From: Microbispora sp. H13382
GTDB lineage: Bacteria > Actinomycetota > Actinomycetes > Streptosporangiales > Streptosporangiaceae
DNA length: 64,000 bases
NCBI RefSeq assembly: GCF_014161445.1
Contig: NZ_JABBXA010000003.1
Location: forward strand, 310,001 to 374,000
Direction of reading: 5' to 3'
Below are positions 21,841-30,837 of this stretch, in pieces. Both the position numbers and the translations under genes were made by a program. The notes under the pieces were generated by a model. That model saw only the letters and a list, made by a program, of their open reading frames with translations. It ran no database searches and was not told the DNA's origin. The first letter of the stretch is position 1; the number at the start of each line of letters is the position of its first letter.

Positions 21841-21875
21841 CGGCCAGGCCTCCGATCGTCCGTGTCCGGAGGCGC

Positions 21876-23285
21876 TCAGGTGAGCCGGGCCCACCGCCTG
21901 AGGGTGTCCGTGGCCTCGGCGAAGTCGCGAGAGGACAGGCGGCTGATGCTCGCGCCGTGGTTCGCGTGCGGGGCGACGAACACATGGCAGTCCGTCCCCT
22001 TCGGCGTGAACCGCTCGGCACTCCAGGGATCCCGCCCGCCGTAGACGAACATCATCCGGCTCGCCTGCCGGGTCACCCAGGCGTCCACGTCCCGCATGGC
22101 CCTGCCGTCGAAGCCGGAGCGGAGGGACGCGGGCAGCACCGAGTTCGGCTGGTAGAGCCCCGGATACCGGGTCAGGCCCTTGAGGTGGGCGAAGCTCAGG
22201 GACGCCCAGCCGAGCTGGGTGGCCGCCTGGTAGTAGTAGGGCAGGTACGGCTCGATGCCCTGGTCGGTGTACTGCTTCCAAATCTGGATCTTGTCCACCC
22301 ATCGGAAGATGGCGGCGTCGGAAGCCTTCTCACCGGGGATGTCCTTGCAGTCCTGCTGCCGGAAGTACTGCCAGAACGTCCAGGCGGAGTCGAGCACGCT
22401 CATCTCGAAGGAGCGGTCGGCCGTGCCGATGGTGCGGCGGAAGGTGAGGCCCTCGCGCCTGGCCATGGCCGTGAGCCGGGGGACCAGGCTCTTGCGACGC
22501 TTGAGCGCCTCCCGCTGCACGGTACGCAGGGCGGCCCGGCACGACGGTGTGCCCACGGTCGTGAAGAACCGCTCGTAGACGCGGTCGTCGGCGTTGACCG
22601 CGTCGTTGGGCGCGACATAGGCGACGACTCCGTCGAGGTCGCCCGGATAGAACCGGTGGTGGTAGACGGCGGTCATGCCGCCCTTGCTGGCCCCGGTGCC
22701 GATCCAGGCGCCGCCGTAGACCTGCTTGAGCGCCTCGACGATCGCGTGCTCGTCGCTCGCCTCCTGCCAGATGTCGAGCTTCGCCCAGTCCTTCCGCTTC
22801 GGAAGTGAGGCGCCGAAGAAACGGTGCTCGACGGAGAGCTGGTTGGCGTCGAGCGCGTAGGCGGGCTCCTGGAGCCACACCTTCTCCGGCATGAAGTATC
22901 CGCTGGTGTAGAGGACCACGGGCCGGTCCACCGACCGGTGTGAAAGGGTGAGCCGTTGCTGGAACGTGCCGCCGCGCGGGTTCCGGTGGTCCACCGGCTG
23001 GGTGAAGGTGAGGGTGTAGTCCTTGTAGCCCTTCGCCAGCCCCTTTTTCACCGACACCACCCGGAGACCGGGGACGGCCCTGAGCCGCGCCAGGAGGTCG
23101 TCCTCGGCGATCCCGGCCGTGGAAGCCGCGGACTTCGCCAGGACCGTTCCGGCACCGGTCGCCGGGGCGGCAGCCGCGGGGACCGCGACCATGAGGGACG
23201 ACGCCAGCGCCGCCGAGAACAGCGCCAGGGGTCCCCGCGTCCGCCGGACCGGACTCTTCAGCCGCGCGTACGGGCGACCCGCCAT
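21876..23285 (-). CDS. S37-family secreted tripeptidyl aminopeptidase
   Basis: 469-residue exported serine peptidase of the S37 (PS-10/Tap) family known from Streptomyces. The ATG at 23285 has GGAGG 5-9 bp upstream. The frame extends to 23579, but that part lacks any family similarity. An arginine-rich N-region and hydrophobic core end at an AAAAPA-type signal cleavage site (about 41). Catalytic elements are the nucleophile Ser in IGTGASKGGMTA (about 182), an Asp near VYGGRDPWS (about 417) and a His in PHANHG (about 441). It trims tripeptides from N-termini of extracellular proteins or peptides. The 3' end lies about 36 bp from the ISL3 remnant. Confidence 0.88.
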   Translation of the reverse strand: MAGRPYARLKSPVRRTRGPLALFSAALASSLMVAVPAAAAPATGAGTVLAKSAASTAGIAEDDLLARLRAVPGLRVVSVKKGLAKGYKDYTLTFTQPVDHRNPRGGTFQQRLTLSHRSVDRPVVLYTSGYFMPEKVWLQEPAYALDANQLSVEHRFFGASLPKRKDWAKLDIWQEASDEHAIVEALKQVYGGAWIGTGASKGGMTAVYHHRFYPGDLDGVVAYVAPNDAVNADDRVYERFFTTVGTPSCRAALRTVQREALKRRKSLVPRLTAMARREGLTFRRTIGTADRSFEMSVLDSAWTFWQYFRQQDCKDIPGEKASDAAIFRWVDKIQIWKQYTDQGIEPYLPYYYQAATQLGWASLSFAHLKGLTRYPGLYQPNSVLPASLRSGFDGRAMRDVDAWVTRQASRMMFVYGGRDPWSAERFTPKGTDCHVFVAPHANHGASISRLSSRDFAEATDTLRRWARLT

Positions 23286-23984
23286 CCCGTTTCCTCCCGT
23301 GTCGACGTAGATCCACAACAGTGATCGGGAAGACTCTGGCGTATCGGCATATGTCGGCACAACCGCAAAAGGATCCGGCTCATGGTCGCACCTGGCGGCG
23401 CTGTACGTGCTCACGGAGACCGCGAGGGGGGAGTTCAACGCGCCGGAGGCGGAATTCGAGGCGGCCGGCAGTGAGATCGAGACTTCCGCACGAGAGGCGA
23501 TCGCCGAAGACTTCTGATTCGTGGCGTCGGCATATGGGTTGCCGGAGGCGGACGCGGAGGAGTCGACCGGCCTCCCCAAGTAGAAATAAGAGACGACCGG
23601 GCACGCCGGCGGAGGTCCTCCCGTTCAGCCGGAAGCATGATAACCAGGGGCAATTGGTTGGCAACTCGCCGTAGAAATATGTATTGGCCGACCTTGCCGC
23701 CATATTGTTAGGCGCGTTCGTCCATCTTCCGTCGCCGTCGTGATCACCATCGTGGCGCTGCGGATCACTACGTACAAGAAAAGGCGCGGGGGCTCGATGA
23801 GCCCCCGCGTTCTTGACGTGCAGGGGTGTCAGCAGGCAACCGGGTAGGTGACAGCGCGGCGATGACCGTACCGGAGCGGACCTCCCGCTCCAGCTGACCG
23901 ATCTCCGTCTGTTTGAGCGACGTGTCTTCACACCCGATCAGGGCCTGGATCAACGCACGCTGAGGGCATGACCGGCAGGATCGA
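23286..23984. other. Intergenic region with an orphan coding-like stretch
   Basis: About 700 bp. In the plus frame running to the TGA at 23516, the sequence reads LAALYVLTETARGEF then NAPEAEFEAAGSEIE, acidic and coding-like, but no start codon or known domain is present, so it may be a relic. A 20-codon frame follows to 23583. On the minus strand a TTG-started 61-codon frame (23953-23768) runs into a terminator stem and is not credible. The rest is AT-richer and shows nothing else I recognise. Confidence 0.35.
23785..23809. terminator. Intrinsic terminator
   Basis: Perfect 11-bp stem CGCGGGGGCTC with loop GAT. TTCTT follows on the plus strand and CCTTTTCTTG on the minus strand, so it can act in both directions. 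On the minus strand it lies about 175 bp after the LLM oxidoreductase stop. Confidence 0.75.
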
Positions 23985-25028
23985 CTAGATCATTCCGTAC
24001 GCCTGGGCGATCAGCTCGTAGGAGCGCAGGCGTGTCGCGCCGCCGTGGACCTGCGTGGTGATCATCAGCTCGTCGGCCCCGGTGCGCTTGCGCAGCTCCT
24101 CCAGCCCGGCCCGCACGGTCTGCGGATCGCCGTGCACCACGGTCGACAGCCGTTCGCGGACGAACTCCCGCTCCATAGGGGTGTACGGGTACGCCTCCGC
24201 CTCCTCCGGGGTGGGGGTGCGGCCGGGCCGGCCGTGCCGCAGGCGCAGCCACGACAGCGCGCCCGGCATGGTCTGGCGCAGCGCCTCCTCCTCGGTGTCG
24301 GCCGCGACGGCCGCCACGCCGATCAGCGCGTACGGCCGGTCGAGCACCGCCGAGGGCCGGAACGAGGAGCGGTAGAGGTCCAGCGCGGGCTCGGTGTTGG
24401 CGGCGCTGAAGTGGTGGGCGAAGGCGAACGGCAGCCCGAGCAGCCCGGCCAGCCTGGCGCTGAACCCGCTGGAGCCGAGCAGCCAGATCGGCGGCCGGTC
24501 GTCACCGCGCGGCACCGCCCGGATCTTCTCGTACGGGTGGCCGGGCGGGAAGGCGCCGTCGAGGAAGCCGGTCAGCTCGGCCACCTGGTGGGGGAACTCG
24601 TCCGGGTCCACCTCGGCCGAGCGGCGCAGCGCGTTCGCCGTCGCCATGTCGGTGCCGGGGGCACGGCCGAGGCCGAGGTCGATCCGGCCGGGGTGCAGGG
24701 CGTGCAGCGTGCCGAACTGCTCGGCGATCACCAGCGGGGCGTGGTTGGGCAGCATCACGCCGCCGGAACCGATCCGGATCGACCGGGTCGCCGCCGCGAG
24801 GTGCGCGATGAGCACGGCCGGGGAGGAGCTGGCCACTCCGGGCATGCCGTGGTGCTCGGCGACCCAGATGCGGTGGTAGCCCCACTCTTCGGCCCGCCGG
24901 GCCAGTCCGGTGGCGTCGCGCAGCGCCTCGCCGGGGGTCGAGCCCTCCCCGACGGTCGCGAGCTCCAGGATCGACAGTGGCACCTCGGCCGTCCCGCGCG
25001 GCACCCCACGGATGTTGTCATCGCTCAT
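23985..25028 (-). CDS. LLM-class flavin-dependent oxidoreductase (MsnO8-like)
   Basis: 347-residue luciferase-like enzyme. The segments [21 protein letters not shown] (split across about 50-70), [23 protein letters not shown] (about 87-109) and [13 protein letters not shown] (about 117-129) are typical of the MsnO8/YhbW group. That group is FMN-linked rather than F420-linked and of unknown substrate. No signal peptide is seen. It is transcribed divergently from the HAD-IIA gene with a 90-bp gap that must hold both promoters. Downstream lies a long non-coding stretch with a terminator. Confidence 0.85.
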   Translation of the reverse strand: MSDDNIRGVPRGTAEVPLSILELATVGEGSTPGEALRDATGLARRAEEWGYHRIWVAEHHGMPGVASSSPAVLIAHLAAATRSIRIGSGGVMLPNHAPLVIAEQFGTLHALHPGRIDLGLGRAPGTDMATANALRRSAEVDPDEFPHQVAELTGFLDGAFPPGHPYEKIRAVPRGDDRPPIWLLGSSGFSARLAGLLGLPFAFAHHFSAANTEPALDLYRSSFRPSAVLDRPYALIGVAAVAADTEEEALRQTMPGALSWLRLRHGRPGRTPTPEEAEAYPYTPMEREFVRERLSTVVHGDPQTVRAGLEELRKRTGADELMITTQVHGGATRLRSYELIAQAYGMI

Positions 25029-25117
25029 GCTCGGCCCAACCTGAGGTCGGATCCGGATATTTCCGGATGCGGCGCGTGATGTGCTTCACCCCTCCGCCAC
25101 CTGCCATGCTTGGACGC

Positions 25118-25897
25118 ATGAGCGAGCGTAAGCCCATCGAGTCGTGGTTGTCCGATATGGACGGGGTGCTGGTCCACGAGGGCCAGCCGGTGCCGGGTGC
25201 CGACGAGTTCATCAGGCGGCTGAAGGAGTCGGGGAAGCGGTTCCTCGTTCTCACCAACAACTCGATCTACACCGCCCGTGACCTGTCCGTACGGCTGCGC
25301 GCGGCCGGGCTGGACGTGCCGCCCGAGTCGATCTGGACCTCGGCGCTGGCCACGGCCAAGTTCCTCGCCGACCAGCGGCCCGAGGGCTCGGCGTACGTGA
25401 TCGGCGAGGCGGGGCTGACCACGGCCCTGCACGAGGTCGGCTATGTGCTGACCGACCTCGACCCTGACTACGTCGTGCTGGGCGAGACCCGCACCTACAG
25501 CTTCACGTCGATAACGCGGGCGATCCGGCTGATCGACAACGGCGCCCGATTCATCGCGACCAACCCCGACCCCATCGGCCCCTCGACGGAGGGCTCGCTG
25601 CCGGCCTGCGGCGCGGTGGCCGCGATGATCACCAAGGCGACCGGGGTGGAGCCGTACTTCGTCGGGAAGCCGAACCCGATGATGATGCGCAGCGCGCTCA
25701 ACCAGATCGACGCGCACAGCGAGACCACCGCCATGATCGGCGACCGCATGGACACCGACGTGGTCTGCGGCATCGAGGCCGGCCTGCACACGATCCTCGT
25801 GCTCACCGGCGTCACCCAGAAGGACCAGATCGACCGGTACCCGTTCCGGCCCACCCAGGTGGTCAACTCCGTGGCCGACCTCATCGACCTGGTCTGA
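25118..25897 (+). CDS. HAD-IIA family sugar-phosphatase-like hydrolase (NagD type)
   Basis: 259-residue cytoplasmic phosphatase of HAD subfamily IIA. The nucleophile motif is SDMDGVLV (Asp13, Asp15), motif II is LVLTNNS (about 44-50), the motif III lysine is in [10 protein letters not shown] and the motif IV acids are in [10 protein letters not shown]. The C2-type cap lies between, as in NagD and p-nitrophenyl phosphatases that act on sugar or nucleotide phosphates. I chose the ATG at 25118. An in-frame ATG 12 bases upstream is possible. The substrate cannot be named from sequence. Confidence 0.88.
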   Translation: MSERKPIESWLSDMDGVLVHEGQPVPGADEFIRRLKESGKRFLVLTNNSIYTARDLSVRLRAAGLDVPPESIWTSALATAKFLADQRPEGSAYVIGEAGLTTALHEVGYVLTDLDPDYVVLGETRTYSFTSITRAIRLIDNGARFIATNPDPIGPSTEGSLPACGAVAAMITKATGVEPYFVGKPNPMMMRSALNQIDAHSETTAMIGDRMDTDVVCGIEAGLHTILVLTGVTQKDQIDRYPFRPTQVVNSVADLIDLV

Positions 25898-25938
25898 ACC
25901 TGCCGGAGTCTGTCAGGTATGGCTGCCAGTCTGGTGGA

Positions 25939-26574
25939 ATGAACCACCGCGTCTATCTCGAAATCGGGGCCAAGAAGGTCTTCGCCTGCTCGGTCGACTG
26001 GCCCGGCTGGTGCAGGAGCGCCAAGACCGAGGAGGCCGCGCTCGACGCCCTCGCGGAGTACGCGCCGCGCTACCGGGTGATCGCCGAGCGGGCCGGGCTG
26101 GACTTCGCGCCGGGGGACCCGGCCGTCGTCGAGCGCGTGAAGGGCGACAGCACGACGGACTTCGGCGCGATCTCCGCCGTCCCGGACTTCGACCGGGAGC
26201 CGGTGGACGCGCCGGAGGCCGCGCGTACGGCCGCCCTCGCCCGCGCGGCGTGGGCGGTGTTCGCCGAGGTGGCCGCCGCGTCCCCCGAGGAATTGCGCAA
26301 GGGCCCGAGGGGCGGCGGCAGGGACCGGGACAAGATGGTCGCCCACGTCGTGGAGGCCGAGCGCGCGTACGCCCGGAAGGTCGGCGTGCGGCACAAGCCC
26401 TTCACGGACGAGGCCGGCCTGACCGCCCTGCGCGCGGACATCACGCGGGTGCTCTCGCAGCCTTCGGACGCCTTTCCTCCCGGCGGCGAGGGATGGCCGG
26501 TCCGGTACGCCGCCCGCCGCGTCATCTGGCACGTGGCCGACCACATCTGGGAGATGGAGGACCGGCGAATGTGA
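25939..26574 (+). CDS. DinB-like protein with N-terminal HicB-like region
   Basis: 211 residues. The first 45 residues (VYLEIGAKKVFACSVDWPGWCRS) look like the beta-rich HicB/UPF0150-type fold. The remainder is a four-helix DinB-like bundle with histidines placed like a metal triad (MVAHVVEAERAY about 134, and RRVIWHVADHIWEMEDR near the end). DinB-family proteins are often thiol-dependent transferases or stress proteins, but function is unassigned for this type. Its stop lies 19 bp before the next start, and the octamer repeats fall in that gap. Confidence 0.65.
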   Translation: MNHRVYLEIGAKKVFACSVDWPGWCRSAKTEEAALDALAEYAPRYRVIAERAGLDFAPGDPAVVERVKGDSTTDFGAISAVPDFDREPVDAPEAARTAALARAAWAVFAEVAAASPEELRKGPRGGGRDRDKMVAHVVEAERAYARKVGVRHKPFTDEAGLTALRADITRVLSQPSDAFPPGGEGWPVRYAARRVIWHVADHIWEMEDRRM

Positions 26575-26577
26575 ATG

Positions 26578-26601
26578 TTGGTAACTTGGTAACATGGTAA
26601 C
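26578..26601. repeat. Three tandem octamers overlapping a start codon
   Basis: TTGGTAAC, TTGGTAAC and ATGGTAAC follow one another without spacers. The third includes the ATG start of the small downstream gene. An 8-bp period with a GTAAC core is the kind of array bound cooperatively by ribbon-helix-helix dimers. The position would let a bound protein block transcription or translation start. Confidence 0.6.
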
Positions 26602-26836
26602 AGTCGAGCGCTCGCAGACCGGTCTGCGCATCGAGCGCAACACGTTGAAGGTGCTCAAGGGCCTGGCCGAATATCTGGACATGTCCCTCGGCGACCTGGT
26701 CGAGGGGATCGTCCTGCACGCCTTCGAGGGCAAGGCGCCGTTCGGGCCGGAGACCCTCGCGAAGATCGGGCAGCTCAAGGAGGTCTACGGCCTGACGCTC
26801 ACCGCGGCAGACGCGCACCGGCTGGAGGAGAGGTGA
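26594..26836 (+). CDS. Small ribbon-helix-helix-like protein
   Basis: 80 residues. A predicted short strand (TGLRIERNTLKVL) is followed by two helices (LAEYLDMSLGDLVEG and IVLHAFEGK), a layout resembling Arc/MetJ ribbon-helix-helix DNA-binding proteins. Weak similarity only, so this is a structural guess. The start ATG at 26594 is embedded in the third TTGGTAAC-type octamer, and no clear purine-rich ribosome site precedes it. The stop overlaps the GTG of the SRPBCC-like gene as GTGA, so both are coupled. Confidence 0.55.
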   Translation: MVTVERSQTGLRIERNTLKVLKGLAEYLDMSLGDLVEGIVLHAFEGKAPFGPETLAKIGQLKEVYGLTLTAADAHRLEER

Positions 26837-27366
26837 GCGCCGGGCCGCGGCGTCGCCGCCTGACCGGCCGGCTGCGGGTCGCGCTCCCGCCGGCCGAGGC
26901 GTTCCGGCTGTTCACCCCGTACGGCGAACGGGACTGGGTGGAGGGATGGGAGCCGCGCTTCCCTGAGGGAACCGAGGACGACACCGCGCCCGGGACGGTG
27001 TTCCAGACCCATGCGGACGGTGCGAACACCACGTGGATCGTCCTGCGCCGCGAGCCCGGCCGGTCGGTCTCCTATGTCCGCGTTCGCGAGGGGGCCCACG
27101 CGGGGACCGTCGGCGTGACGCTCGCGCCTGTCCCGCAGGGCCACAGCGACGTGACGGTCACCTACGACCTCACCCCGCTGACCGCCGCGGCGGAGGCCGA
27201 GCTGGCCGGATTCGCGGCCGGGTACCCCGCGTTCCTGCGCTCCTGGGAGGACGCCATCGCCGCCCATCTCGCGCGGGCGGCGGGCGCTCTCCGCGGAGAG
27301 GGAGCCTCCGGGGAGAGCGGCCGCCGTCGCGACTCGGCGCGCCGGCCTACGGGATCCAGGGATTGA
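26833..27366 (+). CDS. SRPBCC (START-like) family protein
   Basis: 177 residues with the helix-grip pattern of the SRPBCC/polyketide-cyclase superfamily: VALPPAEAFRLFTPYGERDWVEGW at the start (helix after the first strand), a TTWIVLRREPGRSVSYVRV beta region and a long C-terminal helix (AELAGFAAGYPAFLRSWEDAIAAHL, given here in two parts of one helix, about 122-146). Such proteins bind hydrophobic ligands, and the partner is unknown. Its C-terminal tail (after about 155) is Ser/Arg/Gly-rich. The last 20 bp overlap the end of the convergent secreted-protein gene. Confidence 0.65.
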   Translation: MSAGPRRRRLTGRLRVALPPAEAFRLFTPYGERDWVEGWEPRFPEGTEDDTAPGTVFQTHADGANTTWIVLRREPGRSVSYVRVREGAHAGTVGVTLAPVPQGHSDVTVTYDLTPLTAAAEAELAGFAAGYPAFLRSWEDAIAAHLARAAGALRGEGASGESGRRRDSARRPTGSRD

Positions 27367-29176
27367 CTCCGTACAACACCCGGTTCTTCACCCCTTCCCC
27401 TTCGGTGATCGACCACAGGATCGGAGGCTGGGCCGGACCGCCGGATCGGTGCCAGTAGAGCTCCTGCACCCCCCTGGCCGCGAAGTGCGCCACCGGCTGC
27501 CCGCCCGGGACGGCTTCGTACCGCCGGCCCAGGGTGGCCGTCCTGTTGTTGCTCATCGTGAACTGGTAGAGGCCGTTCCATGAGATGCCGCCCTGCGTCC
27601 AGGGGGTCGGCTGCGTGTACGCCGCGGTCGCGCGTGCCCTGTTGTCCGTGCCGTACGCGAGGCAACCGCGGTCACATGCGCTGGTGTCGGGCGCCATCCT
27701 GTACCGCGCGACGCGGCCTGTCGGGGCCGCCGCCTGCGGCGTGGCCGGCCTGCAGGTGGGCGTGGGCTGACGGGGGTCGCACCATTCACCGGTGAGCACG
27801 CTCGGCGGACTCGTGCTGCGGTCGAGACCGAGATATCCGAAGCACGGCGGGCTGCTCATCGATGCGCACCGCACGCCGGTGACCTGCGGCCGCCATATGC
27901 CTCGCAGGGGCAGGATGTACCGGTATCCCTGCGAATAGTAGGTGCCGTTGTGAAGGCCGATGGGCCTTCCGGTGTTGGTGATGTCGCTGACGGCGCTCAA
28001 TCCCAGATCGAAGAGGTCGCGCAGGTCGAAGACGAGAATCCCGTTGTTCTCCGGATGTTCCCTGTTGTCGTCGGCGATGAGCAGATATTGGTGATACCAG
28101 ACCACTCCGCCGGCGTGGATCCGCATGGGATCGAAGGAGACGGGGCCGCTCGCGTCCTTGAACGGATTCACCAGAAGGACGTGCTGGTAGTGGTTGAACG
28201 GCCCGACACCCACTTCGTTCAGGAAGGTCACACGCGACGCGTTGTTGGCGGGCCCGTGCCATGAGAAGACGAACGCCTGCGCGGTGTCCTCATAGGCCGT
28301 TCCCTGCGCGGTCGAGTCCCAGGTGCCGCTGATCCCCTGCGGCGTCCACATGCCTGTGGCGTCGTCGGGGGCCAGGCAGAACCAGTCGACGACGTTGCGG
28401 ACCCGCTCACCCTGGGGAGTGACCAGCGCCCCGCTGTCCTGCATCGGGGCAGGGCATCTCCGGTTGGCGAAGGGGCCGCCCGGCAGGGAGCCGGCCAGCA
28501 GTTCCGACACCTTCGTGTAGCTGTAGCCAGGCGGCGAAAACTGGAGATCCTGGCGAAGTTGCCGGATGAGGTCGCCGTACGTGTTCCCCTGCGCGTTGCG
28601 GTCGTTCCAGCTCAGGGTGTAGTCGCCGGTGCCCGTGGTGCGCATCGGGACCGGGGTCGGGACCGGTTGAGCCCCCACCACCGGGTCCGCGGGCGGGTTC
28701 GCGGCCGGATCCGTGGCGGAGTCCGCCGCCGGGTCCGCCGTCGTGTCCGTGGCGGTCCCCGCCGGTTCGCGGACGACCTGCGTGTCCCGTGACCTGTTGT
28801 CCACGCTGTCAACGTCGTTCAGGCTGGTCCACGGAGCGGTCTTCGCGTCCGCGGCCTGCCAGTTGTAGGGCAGCGCCCGGGTGTCCGTGCCGGCCTTCTG
28901 GAGCGGTGCCAGGATCTGCGTGAGATCGCGCAGCGCGTGTTGCCGCTGCGCGTTCTTCTGGTGCGAATACTGCCGCTGCCTCTTCTTGTTCTTGTTCCTG
29001 TTCCCCCCGCCATGCGAAGTGCCGCCGGGTCCGCCGTACGGCGCGGGAGAGAAAGCGGCGGTGCCGCCGGAATCCACTGCCACGGCGGCCGTGGCGGCGC
29101 CGTCGAGCAGGGGGGAGATGACGGTCAACGCGGCACCTATCGCGAAGGCTCTGACGAAGTCGCTGACTGTGGGCAA
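27347..29176 (-). CDS. Large secreted protein of unknown function
   Basis: About 609 residues. I prefer the TTG at 29176 because AAAGGGG lies 5 bp upstream of it on the minus strand. A TTG at 29194 would add six residues. A hydrophobic N-terminus (FAIGAALTVISPLLDG) suggests export. Then come a Gly/Asn/Lys-rich basic stretch (about 55-75), a linker of DPAAD/DPAANPPAD repeats (about 145-165), and a long C-terminal region rich in Trp, Tyr and paired Cys (for example CASMSSPPCFGYLG and CDPRQPTPTCRP). No catalytic motif or family was recognised. Segments such as QYLLIADDNREHP and ILVFDLRDLFDLG suggest a beta-propeller-like body. Confidence 0.65.
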   Translation of the reverse strand: MPTVSDFVRAFAIGAALTVISPLLDGAATAAVAVDSGGTAAFSPAPYGGPGGTSHGGGNRNKNKKRQRQYSHQKNAQRQHALRDLTQILAPLQKAGTDTRALPYNWQAADAKTAPWTSLNDVDSVDNRSRDTQVVREPAGTATDTTADPAADSATDPAANPPADPVVGAQPVPTPVPMRTTGTGDYTLSWNDRNAQGNTYGDLIRQLRQDLQFSPPGYSYTKVSELLAGSLPGGPFANRRCPAPMQDSGALVTPQGERVRNVVDWFCLAPDDATGMWTPQGISGTWDSTAQGTAYEDTAQAFVFSWHGPANNASRVTFLNEVGVGPFNHYQHVLLVNPFKDASGPVSFDPMRIHAGGVVWYHQYLLIADDNREHPENNGILVFDLRDLFDLGLSAVSDITNTGRPIGLHNGTYYSQGYRYILPLRGIWRPQVTGVRCASMSSPPCFGYLGLDRSTSPPSVLTGEWCDPRQPTPTCRPATPQAAAPTGRVARYRMAPDTSACDRGCLAYGTDNRARATAAYTQPTPWTQGGISWNGLYQFTMSNNRTATLGRRYEAVPGGQPVAHFAARGVQELYWHRSGGPAQPPILWSITEGEGVKNRVLYGVNPWIP

Positions 29177-29399
29177 TTGCACCCCTTTAATCAATTCTCG
29201 CCAGACTGCCCGAGTTCTTCCTGGTGGCGAGAATGTCCGCTCTGCAATCCGTGGACGGATCGATGTATGCCGAATTTCCTCGGCGGCCGGAGCGGCAAAC
29301 GAACCTCGGCGAGCTCTTATCCCACCGATTGTCGCTTCATTGATGACGCCGTTTGATATGGCCGTTTTCGCCGCCAGGGGCGGTACGCCAGGGCCGGGC

Positions 29400-29822
29400 T
29401 CAGCCCTCGGTGCGGCGCAGGCGCTTGAGGTCGGACCGGTGCTTCTTGGCCGCCAGGCGGCGCTCGACCGCGCCCTTGGACGGCTTGGTCGGGCGGCGCC
29501 GCTTCGGCGGCGGCGCGACCGCGTCGCGGAGCAGGGCGGCGAGCCGTTCCCGCGCCGCCTCCCGGTTGCGCAGCTGTGAGCGATGTTCCGAGGCCGTCAC
29601 CGTGATCACGCCGTCCACGAGGCGGGCGGCGAGCCGTTCGGCCGCACGGGCCTTCAACGCCGGGCCGAGGGCGGTCGTGCGCGCGAGGTCGAAGCTCAGC
29701 TCGACCCGGCTGTCGGTGGTGTTGACGCCCTGGCCGCCGGGGCCCGAGGACCGGGAGAAACGCCAGGCGAGCTCAGCCTCGGGCACGACGACCGAGCCGC
29801 GCACGTGCAAGGGGCCTGTCAT
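29400..29822 (-). CDS. arfB: Peptidyl-tRNA hydrolase ArfB (ribosome rescue)
   Basis: 140-residue ArfB/YaeJ-type protein that releases nascent chains from ribosomes stalled without a stop codon. The catalytic GGQ motif is intact (SGPGGQGVNTTDS, Gly29-Gly30-Gln31). The C-terminal tail is strongly basic (KRRRPTKPSKGAVERRLAAK), as needed to enter the empty mRNA channel. It lacks the stop-codon recognition domains of RF1/RF2. Length is normal. It is a single gene with its own unassigned promoter. Confidence 0.93.
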   Translation of the reverse strand: MTGPLHVRGSVVVPEAELAWRFSRSSGPGGQGVNTTDSRVELSFDLARTTALGPALKARAAERLAARLVDGVITVTASEHRSQLRNREAARERLAALLRDAVAPPPKRRRPTKPSKGAVERRLAAKKHRSDLKRLRRTEG

Positions 29823-29973
29823 GACGTTCCTTCCTCGATCGGGATGACCAACCTATCTCCGTGAATATCACCACCGCTCGCCATTTATCACCGTGAACAT
29901 CGCCTGCGCTTGTCGCGGTCCATCGGGTCGTGCACAGTGACCCACGGTATTCCGGCGAAGGGATGGCGGGAGC

Positions 29974-30807
29974 ATGACCTCGATCGTGGGCGTCCACGGC
30001 ATCGGCAAGTACCACTACTACGAGGAGGCGGGCCGGTCGGCGGGCGGCGCCGCCGAGGCCATGCGGGCCAAGTGGAACGCCTATCTGCACCAGGGCCTCA
30101 CGGGGCGCGAGGACGGCACCGGAGAGTACTTCGCCGAGATCGCCTACTACGCCCATCATCTGCGCAGCGGGCCGCCGAAGCCGCCCCGGCAGATGGAGGC
30201 GCCGGCCAAGCTGGTGCTCGCCGACTGGGCGGCCCAGCTCGGCGGGCCCTTCCGGGACGTGGCGGGGGAGTCTCTCACGGGTATCGCCCACCGGCTGGCC
30301 GAGTGGCTGCTGACGAGAATGGGCCCGCAGGCGGTGCGTTTCGCGCAGGACTTCTGCCCGGAGGTGGCCGCCTACCTGGGCGGCGGCGACCCGCGCGTGC
30401 GGGCCCGCGACGCGGTGGCCGGCGTCGTGCGCAGGCGCCGTCCCCGGGTGGTCGTCGCCCATTCTCTCGGCAGCGTCGTGGCGTACGAGGCGCTGTGGGC
30501 GCATCCCGATCTCTCGGTCGACCTGCTCGTTACGCTGGGCAGCCCGCTCGGCATGCGCGACGTGGTCTTCGAGCGGCTCGCGCCGGTCCCGGTGCGGGGC
30601 AGGGGGGCGCGTCCGCCGGGGGTGCGCCGCTGGGTCAACATCGCCGACAAGGACGACATCGCCGCCATCCCGGCCGTGCTGGCGTCGTGCTTCGACGGCG
30701 TCGACCGGGACGTCTCCTGCGACATCGACTGGCTCGACTTCCACACCGTGCGCAACTACCTGCGCTGCGGAAGCGCCAACGAGTACCTCAAGACCTACGT
30801 GGCCTGA
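29974..30807 (+). CDS. Alpha/beta-hydrolase-like protein
   Basis: 277 residues. The start VGVHGIGKYHYYEEAG resembles the oxyanion-loop 'HGIG' segment of lipase-like folds. The nucleophile elbow is AHSLGSVVAYEAL (Ser about 165) followed by LVTLGSPLGM, and the last part offers an Asp in IADKDDIAAI and a His in WLDFHTVRNYL for the triad. No signal peptide, so intracellular. Substrate unknown. Similar proteins are often annotated as serine peptidase or lipase class 3-like. The start at 29974 follows a GGCGGGAG site. Confidence 0.7.
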   Translation: MTSIVGVHGIGKYHYYEEAGRSAGGAAEAMRAKWNAYLHQGLTGREDGTGEYFAEIAYYAHHLRSGPPKPPRQMEAPAKLVLADWAAQLGGPFRDVAGESLTGIAHRLAEWLLTRMGPQAVRFAQDFCPEVAAYLGGGDPRVRARDAVAGVVRRRRPRVVVAHSLGSVVAYEALWAHPDLSVDLLVTLGSPLGMRDVVFERLAPVPVRGRGARPPGVRRWVNIADKDDIAAIPAVLASCFDGVDRDVSCDIDWLDFHTVRNYLRCGSANEYLKTYVA

Positions 30808-30837
30808 CTTCCGAACACCGGTTATGATCGTACGACC

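Noticed and set aside
23286-23579. 98-residue N-terminal extension of the S37 peptidase
   Set aside because: The ATG at 23285 has a strong GGAGG site and a proper signal peptide. The extension has neither.
23768-23953. 61-codon TTG-started minus-strand ORF
   Set aside because: Its last third is read through the stem of an intrinsic terminator, and no family is recognised.
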